From Amphimedon queenslandica (lineage: Eukaryota > Porifera > Demospongiae > Haplosclerida > Niphatidae), in contig NW_003546539.1 of assembly GCF_000090795.2 (NCBI RefSeq), positions 92,827-124,061 of the forward strand: a stretch of DNA of 31,235 nucleotides, written 5' to 3'. This document shows positions 19,485 through 28,892 of the stretch, piece after piece. The translations under genes were made by a program, and so were the position numbers. The notes under the pieces were generated by a model. The model worked only from the letters and a program-made list of their open reading frames with translations. It searched no databases and was not told the origin of the DNA. How positions within the stretch are numbered: position 1 is the first letter of the stretch; each line of letters opens with the position of its first letter.

Positions 19485-21313
19485 TAATTTACTTCATCTG
19501 TGAGTGGAGCATTAGCAGTCCACTTTTTTGGTAAGAAACTCGACCGAAACTGATGATAGAAAAATTTCAAGAATTCCATACTCTTCTCAACATTGAGATA
19601 TACTCCTCATGAAAGTAAGAACATGTGCATGTACTAGGAATAAATGATCATATCCTTTACATGCAGGGCCATAGACACTAGGTTGAATGTGATCAGGTTG
19701 AGTTCTGGGCACACGAAGCATGCTGAAAATTTTTACTTTTTAAATTATATTTATAGTCGTTAATTAACTGCTTATTAATTAACTTATTTGGTAAATTATA
19801 GTCTGAGACTAGTGATGGGGTTCTTCCTAGTCTGGCTACACGAGACTGTGTTCTTCTGGAAGGCTAGGAATATCTAATCTTTTGCCACTCATAGACAAAC
19901 GACCCTTTTTATTTTGCCGTTTATAAATAGTAATTAACATTATTATTGCTATAATACTAATAAGTGGGCGTTTTCACTTGTGAAAAATGGTAAAGTTGAA
20001 ACAGGACCAACCATACCGGTGACTACACTAGGCCTGACATGACTATGTACATGTACATAATTATTAAAAGAGACATGTCTACACTTGTAGATGATTAATA
20101 TTATTAATATACCATTAATGATTAATATTATTTGATAATTAAAGTATTATTTGATAAAATATGAACAATACTGAACAAACATGTACAAAAGACATGTAGA
20201 CATGTCTACATGTGTAGACATGTTTACATCAGGCTTGGGGTCAATTACAATTATAATTTTCTCATTTATGGCAGTAATTGATTGTAATTGATCTGCCTTT
20301 AGTTGGTTAGTAATTGTAATTGTAATTGAAATAAAATTTTGTAATTGACCCCAAGCCTGATGTAGACATGTCTACACATGTAGACATGTCTATATGTGAC
20401 ATGTCTTAATTTTGTACATGTTTATTCAAATTCTATCAAATAATAATTATTAATCATTTCTCAATTGTATGTACATGTACTGTAGTATCTACGTTATGAT
20501 CTTGTTGATGGGATGATTAGTGAAAGAGACTTTGCTCACATGATCCTGCATTATGCCTCACTCAGTAAACAAAAGAAGAAGCAAAGGGTCAAGAGAATTA
20601 AGAAGAAATTTGGACCCAAACCTAATCTGGTAGCAAAAGTTGCACTATTTAATCAATAACATTTCAATTAATAGCATTTTATTTAATACAGTGTGCATAT
20701 TTGATGATAAATTTCTTCTGTTTATTTTTAGGGTGTTAATTTTGAAGATGTTAAATTCTTTGATCATTAATTTTGGTGGGTTGTCTCTCCGGCATAGACG
20801 TGGCACTGGGTATGTATAATGCAGCTGGAACCTCTATGACACCTGGTATGGTAACTATCTCCTCTCTCTTTTCTATTAATTATTTTTCTTTTTTTAAAGC
20901 TGAGCTTAATGGAGCTTGCAAGGCTATCACTGGCTCGTCTGTCAGCAGTCATCTTGTTGATGTCCTTTTTACAATTTTTGATGAAAATAGTCAGTTTTAA
21001 GTATTGATTTCCATGGATTTAGCTTTGTGTTAGATCAATTAGCACATTCATAATTATTTCAAATATCTATCATAGCCATTATGTTATATAGCTACTATTA
21101 TTATTGGCACTTAGATGACGGTAAATTAAGTAGAAAGGAGTTTGTACATGTGTTAAAATCAAAAAAACTCACGCAGTTTGCAAAAGGTAAGTATATTAGT
21201 TTAACTTAAAATGATTCTTCTCTTCAAGAATTAGGACTATAGCCAAACTAATGAACTCAGTTGTGGCTTGCTCTGCAAAAGCAGTCAAAGACAAACTAGG
21301 GATTGAAGCTTGA
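19485..21313 (+). pseudogene. MICU1: MICU1-like calcium uptake protein, 3' exons only (copy 1)
   Basis: Exon remnants: 19485-19615 (ALAVHFFGKKL), 20486-20629 (YLRYDLVDGMISERDFAHMI), 20732-20845 (GVNFEDVKFFDH; GIDVALGMYNAAGTS), 20900-20989 (SSHLVDVLFTIFDEN), 21115-21186, and a last piece ending KAVKDKLGIEA-stop at 21311-21313. Exons 5 and 6 rejoin as DENNDGKLSRKE, a canonical EF-hand loop. MICU1 gates the mitochondrial calcium uniporter through two EF-hands. Breaks: a 1-nt loss near 19545 frameshifts the first exon, an insertion at 20767 adds a stop, and the last acceptor is deleted near 21225. Everything 5' of this, including the first EF-hand, is missing at the duplication edge. Confidence 0.85.
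20045..20480. repeat. Nested palindromic element in the MICU intron (copy 1)
   Basis: The outer arms carry repeated ACATGTCTACA/TGTAGACATGT words and end in GTACATGTAC on both sides. Inside, 20225-20365 is a separate inverted repeat with arms CATCAGGCTTGGGGTCAATT and its complement ending AAGCCTGATG, around ATTGTAATTG repeats. The layout suggests one element inserted into another. The same structure is in copy 2, so it predates the duplication. Confidence 0.75.
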
Positions 21314-22307
21314 GTTGGTGCTATGGTGTGGTCAATCAAGTCAGGATTATGAACTATTTTATATTATAACAGAAATATCTTTTAGTGATGGCAGGATATA
21401 GAATAAAATTATATAATTTATTTTTGATGTACACCATTCTGTTTGAGTAGCAACAATACAGAAACATATGATTATACTTATTTTATGGATGACTAGACAT
21501 TTTGAGTACACACACACATAACTCACATGTTGTGTGGGGATTTGTGCCCAATACAAAATGTGCCAGGAGTACTCTTGATAATGCCAAGAATAATTCTTTG
21601 TAATCTTTTATGCTCTTTGCCATATATTTGAGCTGTCAACTTATCATAAACAAAAAGAAATAGTCCCAATTAATATGCAATACATATATCGTAACTCAGT
21701 GTATCCACATGAACAATGGACCATTAAGTACAAACTTAATAAAAAGTAAAACTACGGTATGTAGAGCAGATGCAAGTAGTTTAATTTGGTGGTTTGTGGG
21801 GCATGTTTTGGAATGTTTTTTGGAATGTTTTTTTAGAATCATTAGATATGTGCATCTAAAAATTGGAAGTAATGTTTTCATACACATGTCCTCCCTCCCT
21901 TATCTCAAGTTGATTTAAGTGTTATTGTAGCATTAGCTCACCCTTAAGATAGTAAATATACTATCTATGATTCACCTAACAACAGATCCAAAACATCTCA
22001 ATATCAGTATTCAAGTAGTAAATTAGTTGTGTCTGATCAACATTAATGCACCCTTGACAATGCCCCTGCAATTAGGTCCCCAGTCCCCAGATAAGGAGAG
22101 ATATAAACTAGAAGACAGGAGGACTCTAGCATTTCCAATCATACGTACCAGAAATTATTTAAAATGACAGCTATAATGCAAGTTGAATTCATATGACTAC
22201 TCTACAGTGTAATTATAGACTTCCATATTTGGAGAGTTTGAGCTATTATAAGAGAGCCTAATGTTGTATTGGCAAGCATGCTTATAACTTCAGTAAAAAG
22301 CAAGAGT
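21314..22307 (+). promoter_or_regulatory. Shared upstream region of membrane-protein gene 1
   Basis: About 1 kb with no gene, closely matched at 27961-28892 upstream of the second copy. A TATTATAAG box at about 22243-22251 lies some 60 nt before ATG 22308, so transcription would start near 22273. The matching box in copy 2 is near 28829. Conserved blocks just upstream include CAATTAGGTCCCCAG and AATGACAGCTATAATGCAAG. Promoter role is inferred from position and conservation. Confidence 0.5.
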
Positions 22308-25300
22308 ATGCCTCTCCTGTTAGTGGTTGTTCTCTTATTCTTCAGTAGCTCCTGCAGTGTCTCCTCTGGTCAGTATTATGTGTCTGATGACTGCAGTTCA
22401 GTTACTCATAATCCTTGTAATCCTTTATCAGTGTATGCTGGGGATATGTCTCAATACAATAACAGCATCTTCTACTTCATTGGAACTACTAACATTAGCT
22501 ATTATGATGTCAACATGAATGCAGTAAGGAATGTTACTCTACACGGACTGGATCAGGCTTGTCTTATTGGTAGCAGGAGTAATAAAAGGTCTATTCACAT
22601 TCACAACAGCAATCATGTCAATATTTCTAACATTTCAGTTTATAACCTTAGAGTCATTGCTCGATCATCCAACAATATTACAATAACTAAATCTTTATTT
22701 AATAAAACAGAAGCTGTCAAGACATCATTTTCTATAAAATTAAACAATGCTTTTGATATTAATGTATCATCCTCAGTTTTTGTTCATTATGCTGTAGTTA
22801 TTACGTATGAGTCTATTCCAGTATGTAGCAGTGAACTACCTCATTACTCACTAATACTGACTAATGTCACATTATTGAATTATAGTAAGATGGAACTATC
22901 TACTTATCATGGTGCTTCATACAATCTGTCAGCCATTTTTTATAACTACTATAATATACTTCATAGTTTCTCTGCATTTAATTTGGGTGATGGCTTTTGT
23001 TCGTTTTATATTAAGAATGCATCATTTCAGTCTGTACTTGATTTTTCCTACCCCTTTCATATTAATCTTGATAAAAACCTGAAATCAGTTGAGTGCAAGT
23101 TTCCTGGGATTCAATTAGTTTCTACTTTTGTAATTGAGGACACTCAATTTCGTGATAATTGGTATGGACCTGTAATAATGGAAGATACATACTTATCTAG
23201 AACACTTAGCAATCACTTTATTACTATTATTATGAAGTCGTGTTTGATAGCTAACAGCGTACGGAGAGGCTTATTCATTGATGAAAAATTTTTGACATCA
23301 GTCCAAATTAATATTACAGATACTGAACTTATTGGAAATGAAGCAAATTTAATAGTGAATAGTAATGCTATTAGTCTCAATAATGTTACTGTTGCTACCA
23401 CTTGCTCTACAGGATTGACACTGGAAGCATCGGTAGTAACAATAGAGAATAAATTAAAATTTAAACACAATACTGGAGTAGTTGGAGGAGGATTAGCAAT
23501 AAATGACTCATCACAATTAATACTAACATCATCTGCTAATTTGGAGTTTATTGGTAATCATGCTTCTTATAAAGGTGGAGGGATCTATCTTGAAGAGACA
23601 TCAGGTAGTGGCATAATATTAGAGGCACCAAATATACCTCTTACATTAATAAATAATAGTGCTGGAATATTTGGTGATGATATATATGGATATACCAGTA
23701 ATCATGGAAACAATCAGTTCAACTTGACAAATCCAAACATTAGTTCAACGGGTTATGTACGGGAAATACATTTTTGCAATGTTAATAAAAATTCAAGTTA
23801 CAAACAGATTTATCCAGGTCAAGCACTAAAGTATCATATAGTTTTGCTTGGTTATGATTACTTTGGATTACTAAATGTCACTGATGGTATATTGGAAATA
23901 CGTGATGGACTCACTCCAGACAGTGCTCATACAGTCGATCATGTATATGCTAGACCTAAGCCTGATTCTAAATGTTCACTGGTTAAATACAAACCAAACC
24001 ATCCTCCCAGTCACGTAATACATACCATGCTATTTCATACTGAAACATTCTATTCCATTTATTGGGATTATATTGTTAATGAGTGCCCCATTGGTTTTAG
24101 TGTAGATAGCTCACAAGGTAGATCTATCTGTTCTTGCAGTCAAAGTGTTTCAAGAGAGAATGTGATGTGTAATATAACTAGTCTAAACATTACACACAAT
24201 GGTCTACTGTGGATTGGAACATATCATACCAGTACACCTTTCAATGCTAATGCAACCAATCCTAATGCATGCATTATCAATGAGGACTGTCTCCTCTATT
24301 GTTCTCCTAATCCTGTTACCTTTCAGTTGAATGACACTCAGACTCAATGTGTGGATAATAGAGGACACAGAATGTGTGGATCATGTAGAGATGGATACAG
24401 CCTACTAATGGGATCAAACAAGTGTGGACAGTGTCATGATAATTACATGATGATAGGTTGGATTGCTCTGTTTGCAGTGATGGGTGTACTACTTGTGGTT
24501 CTACTGATTGCTCTCAATTTAACAGTATCAGTGGGTACACTCAATGGTCTATTGTTCTATGCTAACATTGTCAAGTTATATGAGCCAGTCTTTTCAAGGA
24601 AAGGAGCCTTACCAGCCTTGAGTCAAGTGATATCATGGATTAACTTAGACTTTGGGTTTGAGATATGTTTGTACAATGGTATGGACAGTTATGCTAAACA
24701 ATGGCTCCAGTTTGCTTTCCCGCTCTACCTGTGGATCATTATCATTATCATTATACAATTGTGTAGGAGATATGGTAAGATATCAAGACTCATGGGGTCT
24801 CATGCTGTTCCTGTTTTATCTACAGTATTCCTTCTCTCATACACTAAACTAGTATGTACTATTGTTATTACACTACACAAGCGTGAGATAACTGTTTACT
24901 GTACAAATGAGTCAGTAAGATCAGTTAGTTTATGGTATGAGGATCCTAATGTTGAATATGCTAAAGGGAAGCATGCTGGACTATTTGGATTTGGGTTATT
25001 GTTGTCTGTAGTTTTTGTCATACCATACACACTGTTCCTTCTACTTAATAGTTATTACGAGAAGTATCTTTCAAATTTCAAAATTTTCAGAAAATTTTGG
25101 AGTCATTTTAAGCCTATTATTGATGCTTACAGTGGTCCAATGAAAGATGATTATCGGTTCTGGCCTGGTCTACTGCTAGTGGCTAGAATACCAGTACTAT
25201 TATCAGTTACTTTAGTTGACAGTTTCATTCAGTCACAGCACTTCCTATTGTCAATGCTATTGACAGTGTCAGCTATTGTGCTATCATTGAGTCATTGTTT

Positions 25301-25667
25301 TGGTGGAGTTTACAAGAAAAGAATGAACAATGTACTTGAAGTTTGGTTCTTATTAAACTTGTGCATCATGGCTTCTTTATCTGTAGCCTTTACTGATGAG
25401 AGTAAAGTATTGATCTGGTACAATACTTGTTTATCTGTTTTTATTTTTAGTTTTATTTTGATTATTGTTTATCATTTTTACCTGCAGTTATCACATATGA
25501 ATAGTTTTGATGCTCTAATTAAGATGTTATTCAAGAAACAAGAAGAAGATGATGATCCTCTCTTAGATGCAACTGAATCACATCTAACTGTTGATCAACA
25601 AAGAAGAGCCATGGTACCAAGTTCTACTGATTATGTCAGACGAGAATCAGTTGTTGATTTGTTTTAA
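22308..25667 (+). CDS. Beta-helix ectodomain, multi-pass membrane receptor-like protein (copy 1, complete)
   Basis: Single-exon gene of 1119 residues. Residues 1-21 are a signal peptide (MPLLLVVVLLFFSSSCS). The ectodomain to about 713 is Asn/Ser/Thr-rich with many N-x-S/T sites. It contains right-handed beta-helix signatures FKHNTGVVGGGLAIN (about 386-400) and FIGNHASYKGGGIYL (about 413-427). A Cys module, CGSCRDGYSLLMGSNKCGQC (690-709), leads into about eight or nine membrane segments (714 to about 1058). The cytoplasmic tail has an acidic dileucine-type motif (EEDDDPLL) and ends VVDLF. The FxxN/GGG pattern resembles polymorphic beta-helix surface proteins; the membrane part is not a GPCR family that I can name. 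Starts at TTG 22269 or ATG 22278 are possible, but copy 2 lacks both. A surface receptor or adhesion role is inferred. AATAAA signals cluster at 25978-26012. Confidence 0.88.
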   Translation: MPLLLVVVLLFFSSSCSVSSGQYYVSDDCSSVTHNPCNPLSVYAGDMSQYNNSIFYFIGTTNISYYDVNMNAVRNVTLHGLDQACLIGSRSNKRSIHIHNSNHVNISNISVYNLRVIARSSNNITITKSLFNKTEAVKTSFSIKLNNAFDINVSSSVFVHYAVVITYESIPVCSSELPHYSLILTNVTLLNYSKMELSTYHGASYNLSAIFYNYYNILHSFSAFNLGDGFCSFYIKNASFQSVLDFSYPFHINLDKNLKSVECKFPGIQLVSTFVIEDTQFRDNWYGPVIMEDTYLSRTLSNHFITIIMKSCLIANSVRRGLFIDEKFLTSVQINITDTELIGNEANLIVNSNAISLNNVTVATTCSTGLTLEASVVTIENKLKFKHNTGVVGGGLAINDSSQLILTSSANLEFIGNHASYKGGGIYLEETSGSGIILEAPNIPLTLINNSAGIFGDDIYGYTSNHGNNQFNLTNPNISSTGYVREIHFCNVNKNSSYKQIYPGQALKYHIVLLGYDYFGLLNVTDGILEIRDGLTPDSAHTVDHVYARPKPDSKCSLVKYKPNHPPSHVIHTMLFHTETFYSIYWDYIVNECPIGFSVDSSQGRSICSCSQSVSRENVMCNITSLNITHNGLLWIGTYHTSTPFNANATNPNACIINEDCLLYCSPNPVTFQLNDTQTQCVDNRGHRMCGSCRDGYSLLMGSNKCGQCHDNYMMIGWIALFAVMGVLLVVLLIALNLTVSVGTLNGLLFYANIVKLYEPVFSRKGALPALSQVISWINLDFGFEICLYNGMDSYAKQWLQFAFPLYLWIIIIIIIQLCRRYGKISRLMGSHAVPVLSTVFLLSYTKLVCTIVITLHKREITVYCTNESVRSVSLWYEDPNVEYAKGKHAGLFGFGLLLSVVFVIPYTLFLLLNSYYEKYLSNFKIFRKFWSHFKPIIDAYSGPMKDDYRFWPGLLLVARIPVLLSVTLVDSFIQSQHFLLSMLLTVSAIVLSLSHCFGGVYKKRMNNVLEVWFLLNLCIMASLSVAFTDESKVLIWYNTCLSVFIFSFILIIVYHFYLQLSHMNSFDALIKMLFKKQEEDDDPLLDATESHLTVDQQRRAMVPSSTDYVRRESVVDLF

Positions 25668-26032
25668 TCAAAGTATTTTTGATGTCCCCTTTTAATTAAT
25701 CATGCTATTTTCATTACCTATTTTTAGTTTTAGAAACTATGAGCTTTTATACGTAGAATGTTCAGTGTGATAAAAAATATTTTGTTTTCTAATTATTCAT
25801 GACATTTCATCCAAAAAAATGAAATTATTATTTAAGGTTTAGCTGGTGTGCCTCGTGGGTGAAAATTGTCACTCAATTTAGAGCCTAAAACTACTACATA
25901 AGTTAACTCTGTGACTCTTAGAGGCATTAGTATTTAAATTCCTAAAATAATATTAGAACATCAGCAGTGATTATGACACAATAAATAAACAAAATAAAAC
26001 ACAATAAACACAAAGTGTTATTAACAAGTTAG
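25668..26032. other. 3' flank of membrane-protein gene 1; poly(A) signals
   Basis: AT-rich and without a gene. Several AATAAA words fall between 25978 and 26012, just before MICU copy 2 begins, and are the likely polyadenylation signals. The right boundary of the first duplication unit lies in or near this stretch. Confidence 0.5.
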
Positions 26033-27960
26033 ACCAACATGGCCTTATCTTTCTCTGATTTCCTGTTTCTATTGACAATATTAGCAGCCAGTGAGTCACA
26101 TACGCATACATGTAGGTATGCATGTATATATATGATCTCCCTCTCTTTCTCTCCCCCCTCTCCCTCTTGTTTTAGCTCCAATGAAGCACTTTGAGCTAGC
26201 CTTTAAGATGTTTGACCTAAATGACGAGACACAGGGACCACGTCATCAATGGTACGTACGTTAAGTAGCCTTTTCATTAAACCCACGTACTAGTTGGCTC
26301 CTTTTCCCCTGAGAATAAAAGTTTGACCTCATGAAAGTGACCTGCAATACAATGCTATAAAATGATTTTCAGTTAATTTTAATTCATGTTTTTAATCAAT
26401 TATTGATTTTTTATTACTTTTTAATTGTTTTTATTTAATTTTTAATTGGTTGTTGTCTATATTAGGTAATTTGCTTCATTTGTGGGTGGAGCATTAGCAG
26501 TCCACTTTTTTGGTAAGAAACTTGACCAGAAACTGACGATAGAAAAGTTTCAAGAATTCCATACTCTTCTCAACACCAAGATCTATACTCCTGATAGAAG
26601 TAAGAACATGTACATGTACTAGGAATTAATGATCATACCCTGTACATGATCATGTACTTGTACACAATGATTAAAAGAGACATGTCTACACATGTAGATG
26701 ATTAATATTATTAATATGACATTAATGATTAATATTATTTGATAAAGTATTATTTGATAAAGTATTATTTGATAAAGTATGAACAATACTTAACAAACAT
26801 GTACAAAAGACATGTCACATGTAGACATGTAGACATGTTTACATCAGGCTTGGGGTCAATTACAATTATAATTGCCCCATTTATGGCAGTAATTGTAATT
26901 GTAATTGATCTGGCTTTAGTTGCTTTGGTAGTAATTGTATAATTGTAATTGAAATAAAATTTTGTAACTGACCCCAAGCCTTATGTATAGACATGTCTAC
27001 ACATGTAGACATTTCTATATGTGACATGTCTTTTGTACATGTTTGTTAATATTTTATCAAATTATATTTTATCAAATTATATTTTATCAAATAATAATTA
27101 TTTATCATCTCTTAATTGTATATACATGTACTGTATTATCTACGTTATGATCTTGTTGATGGGATGATTAGTGAAAGAGACTTTGCTCACATGATCCTGC
27201 GTCATGCCTCACTCAGTAAATAAAAGAAACAAATGGTCAAGAGAATTAAAAAGAAATTTGGACCCAAACCTAATTCGGTAAGAAAAGTTGCACTATTTAA
27301 TCAATAACATTTCAATTAATAGCATTTTATTTAATACAGTGTGCATTAATTTTTTGATGATAAATTCCTTCTTTTTATTTTAGGTGTTAATTTTGAAGAT
27401 GTTAAATTCTTTGATCACTTGATGGGTTGTCTCTCTGACATAGACACAGCACTGGGTATGTATTATGCAGCTGGAACCTCTATAACACCTGGTATCGTAA
27501 CTAGCTCCTCCCTCTTTTTTATTAATTTTTCTTTTTTAAAGCTGAGCTCAATGAAGCTTGCAAAGCTGTCACTGGCCCATCCGTCAGCAGTCATCTTGTT
27601 GATGTCCTTTTCACAATTTTTGATGAAAATAGTCAGTTTCAAGTATTGATTTCCATGGATTTAGCATTGTGCTAGATCAATATGCACATTCATGATTATT
27701 TCAAGTATCTATCAAAGCCATTTTGTACTCTTGCTACTATTATTATTGGTATTTAGATGACGGTGAATTAATTAGAAAGGAGTTTGTACACGTGTTAAAA
27801 TCAAAGACTCATGCAGTTTGCAAAAAGTTAGTATACTAGTTTAACTTAAAATGATTTTTCTCTCTTTTAGTCATGAGAATTAGGACTAGCCAAACTATTG
27901 AACTCAGTTGTGGCTTGCTCTGAAAAAGCAGTCGAAGACAAACTAGGGATTGAAGCTTGA
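26033..27960 (+). pseudogene. MICU1: MICU1-like calcium uptake protein, partial (copy 2)
   Basis: Copy 2 keeps two more exons than copy 1: 26033-26090 (MALSFSDFLFLLTILAA) and 26176-26251 (PMKHFELAFKMFDLNDE), which join in phase and precede the first EF-hand, whose loop has lost most calcium ligands. Then come 26466-26599 (FASFVGGALAVHFFGKKLD; KLTIEKFQEFHTLL, open), about 27137-27278, 27384-27491 and the rest, to a TGA at 27958-27960. Defects: the acceptor AG before the fourth exon has become AT (27135-27136), TAA at 27221-27223 replaces a Gln codon, one G is lost at the fifth exon start, and the last exons are frameshifted. The N-terminal mitochondrial targeting exons are absent. The breaks differ from those of copy 1. 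Confidence 0.85.
26641..27130. repeat. Nested palindromic element in the MICU intron (copy 2)
   Basis: The counterpart of 20045-20480 has the same outer ACATGTCTACA arms and inner GGCTTGGGGTCAATT arms (about 26846-26980). It also has a short tandem amplification of TTTGATAAAGTATTA on the left and ATTTTATCAAATTAT on the right, absent from copy 1. The opposing open frames reported across it are palindrome artefacts. Confidence 0.75.
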
Positions 27961-28892
27961 GTTGGTGCTATGGTGTGGTCAATCAAGTCAGGATTATGAA
28001 CTATTTTATATTATAACAGAAATATCTTTTAGTGATGGCAGGATATAGAATAATATATAATTTATTTTTTATGTACTTATTCTGTTTGAGTAGCAACAAT
28101 ACAGAAACATATGATTATACTTATTTTATGGATGACTTGACATTTTGAACACACGCACACATAGCACAAATTGTGTGGGGATTTGTGCTCAATGCAAAAT
28201 GTGCCAGGAGCACTCTTGATAATGCCAAGAATAATTCTTTTGTAATCTTTTATGCTCTTTGCCATATATTTGAGCCTTCAACTTATCATAAACAAAAAGA
28301 AATAGTCCCAATTAATATGCAATACATATATCGTAACTCAGTGTATCTACATGAACAATGGACCTTTAAGTACAAACCTAATAAAAAGTAAAACTATATA
28401 GAGCAGATGCAAGTAGTTTAATTTGGTGGTTGCATACAAAGAATGTGGTTTGTGGGGCATGTTTTGGAATGTTTTTTTAGAATCATTAGATATGTACATC
28501 TAAAAATTGGAAGTAATGTTTTCATGCACATGTCCTCCCTCCCATATCTCAAGTTGATCTAAGTGTTATTGTATCATTAGTTCACCTGTAAGATACTATC
28601 TATGATTCACCTAACAATAGATCCAGTTGACATTAATGCACCCTTGACAATGCCCCTGCAATTAGGTCCCCAGATAAGGAGAGATATAAACTAGAAGAAG
28701 ACAGAAGCAGTCTAGTATTTCTAATCATGCATACTAGAAATTATATAAAATGACAGCTATAATGCAAGTTGAATTCATATGACTACTCTGCAGTGTAGTT
28801 ATAGATTTCCATATTTGGTGAGTTTGAGCTATTATAAGAAAGCTAATGTTGCATCAGCAAGTATACAGTAACTATTAGTAAAAAGCAAGAGT
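27961..28892 (+). promoter_or_regulatory. Shared upstream region of membrane-protein gene 2
   Basis: Duplicate of 21314-22307 with small indels and no gene. The TATTATAAG box is kept near 28829. The upstream ATG of copy 1 (22278) is changed to GTATAC here, which supports 22308/28893 as the true starts. Confidence 0.5.

Noticed and set aside
20767-21000. 75-codon plus-strand and 61-codon minus-strand frames
   Set aside because: The plus frame reads through MICU exon, intron and exon; the minus frame is its shadow.
22269-22307. Upstream start (TTG 22269 or ATG 22278) for the membrane protein
   Set aside because: TTG is not a usual animal start, and the ATG at 22278 is not kept in copy 2. ATG 22308 gives a clean signal peptide in both copies.
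23213-23470. Minus-strand 85-codon frame (and its counterpart at 29786-30043)
   Set aside because: Antisense shadows of the receptor gene in both copies; preserved only because the sense strand is.
26739-26977. Overlapping open frames on both strands
   Set aside because: Mirror-image frames produced by the palindromic repeat; low complexity.
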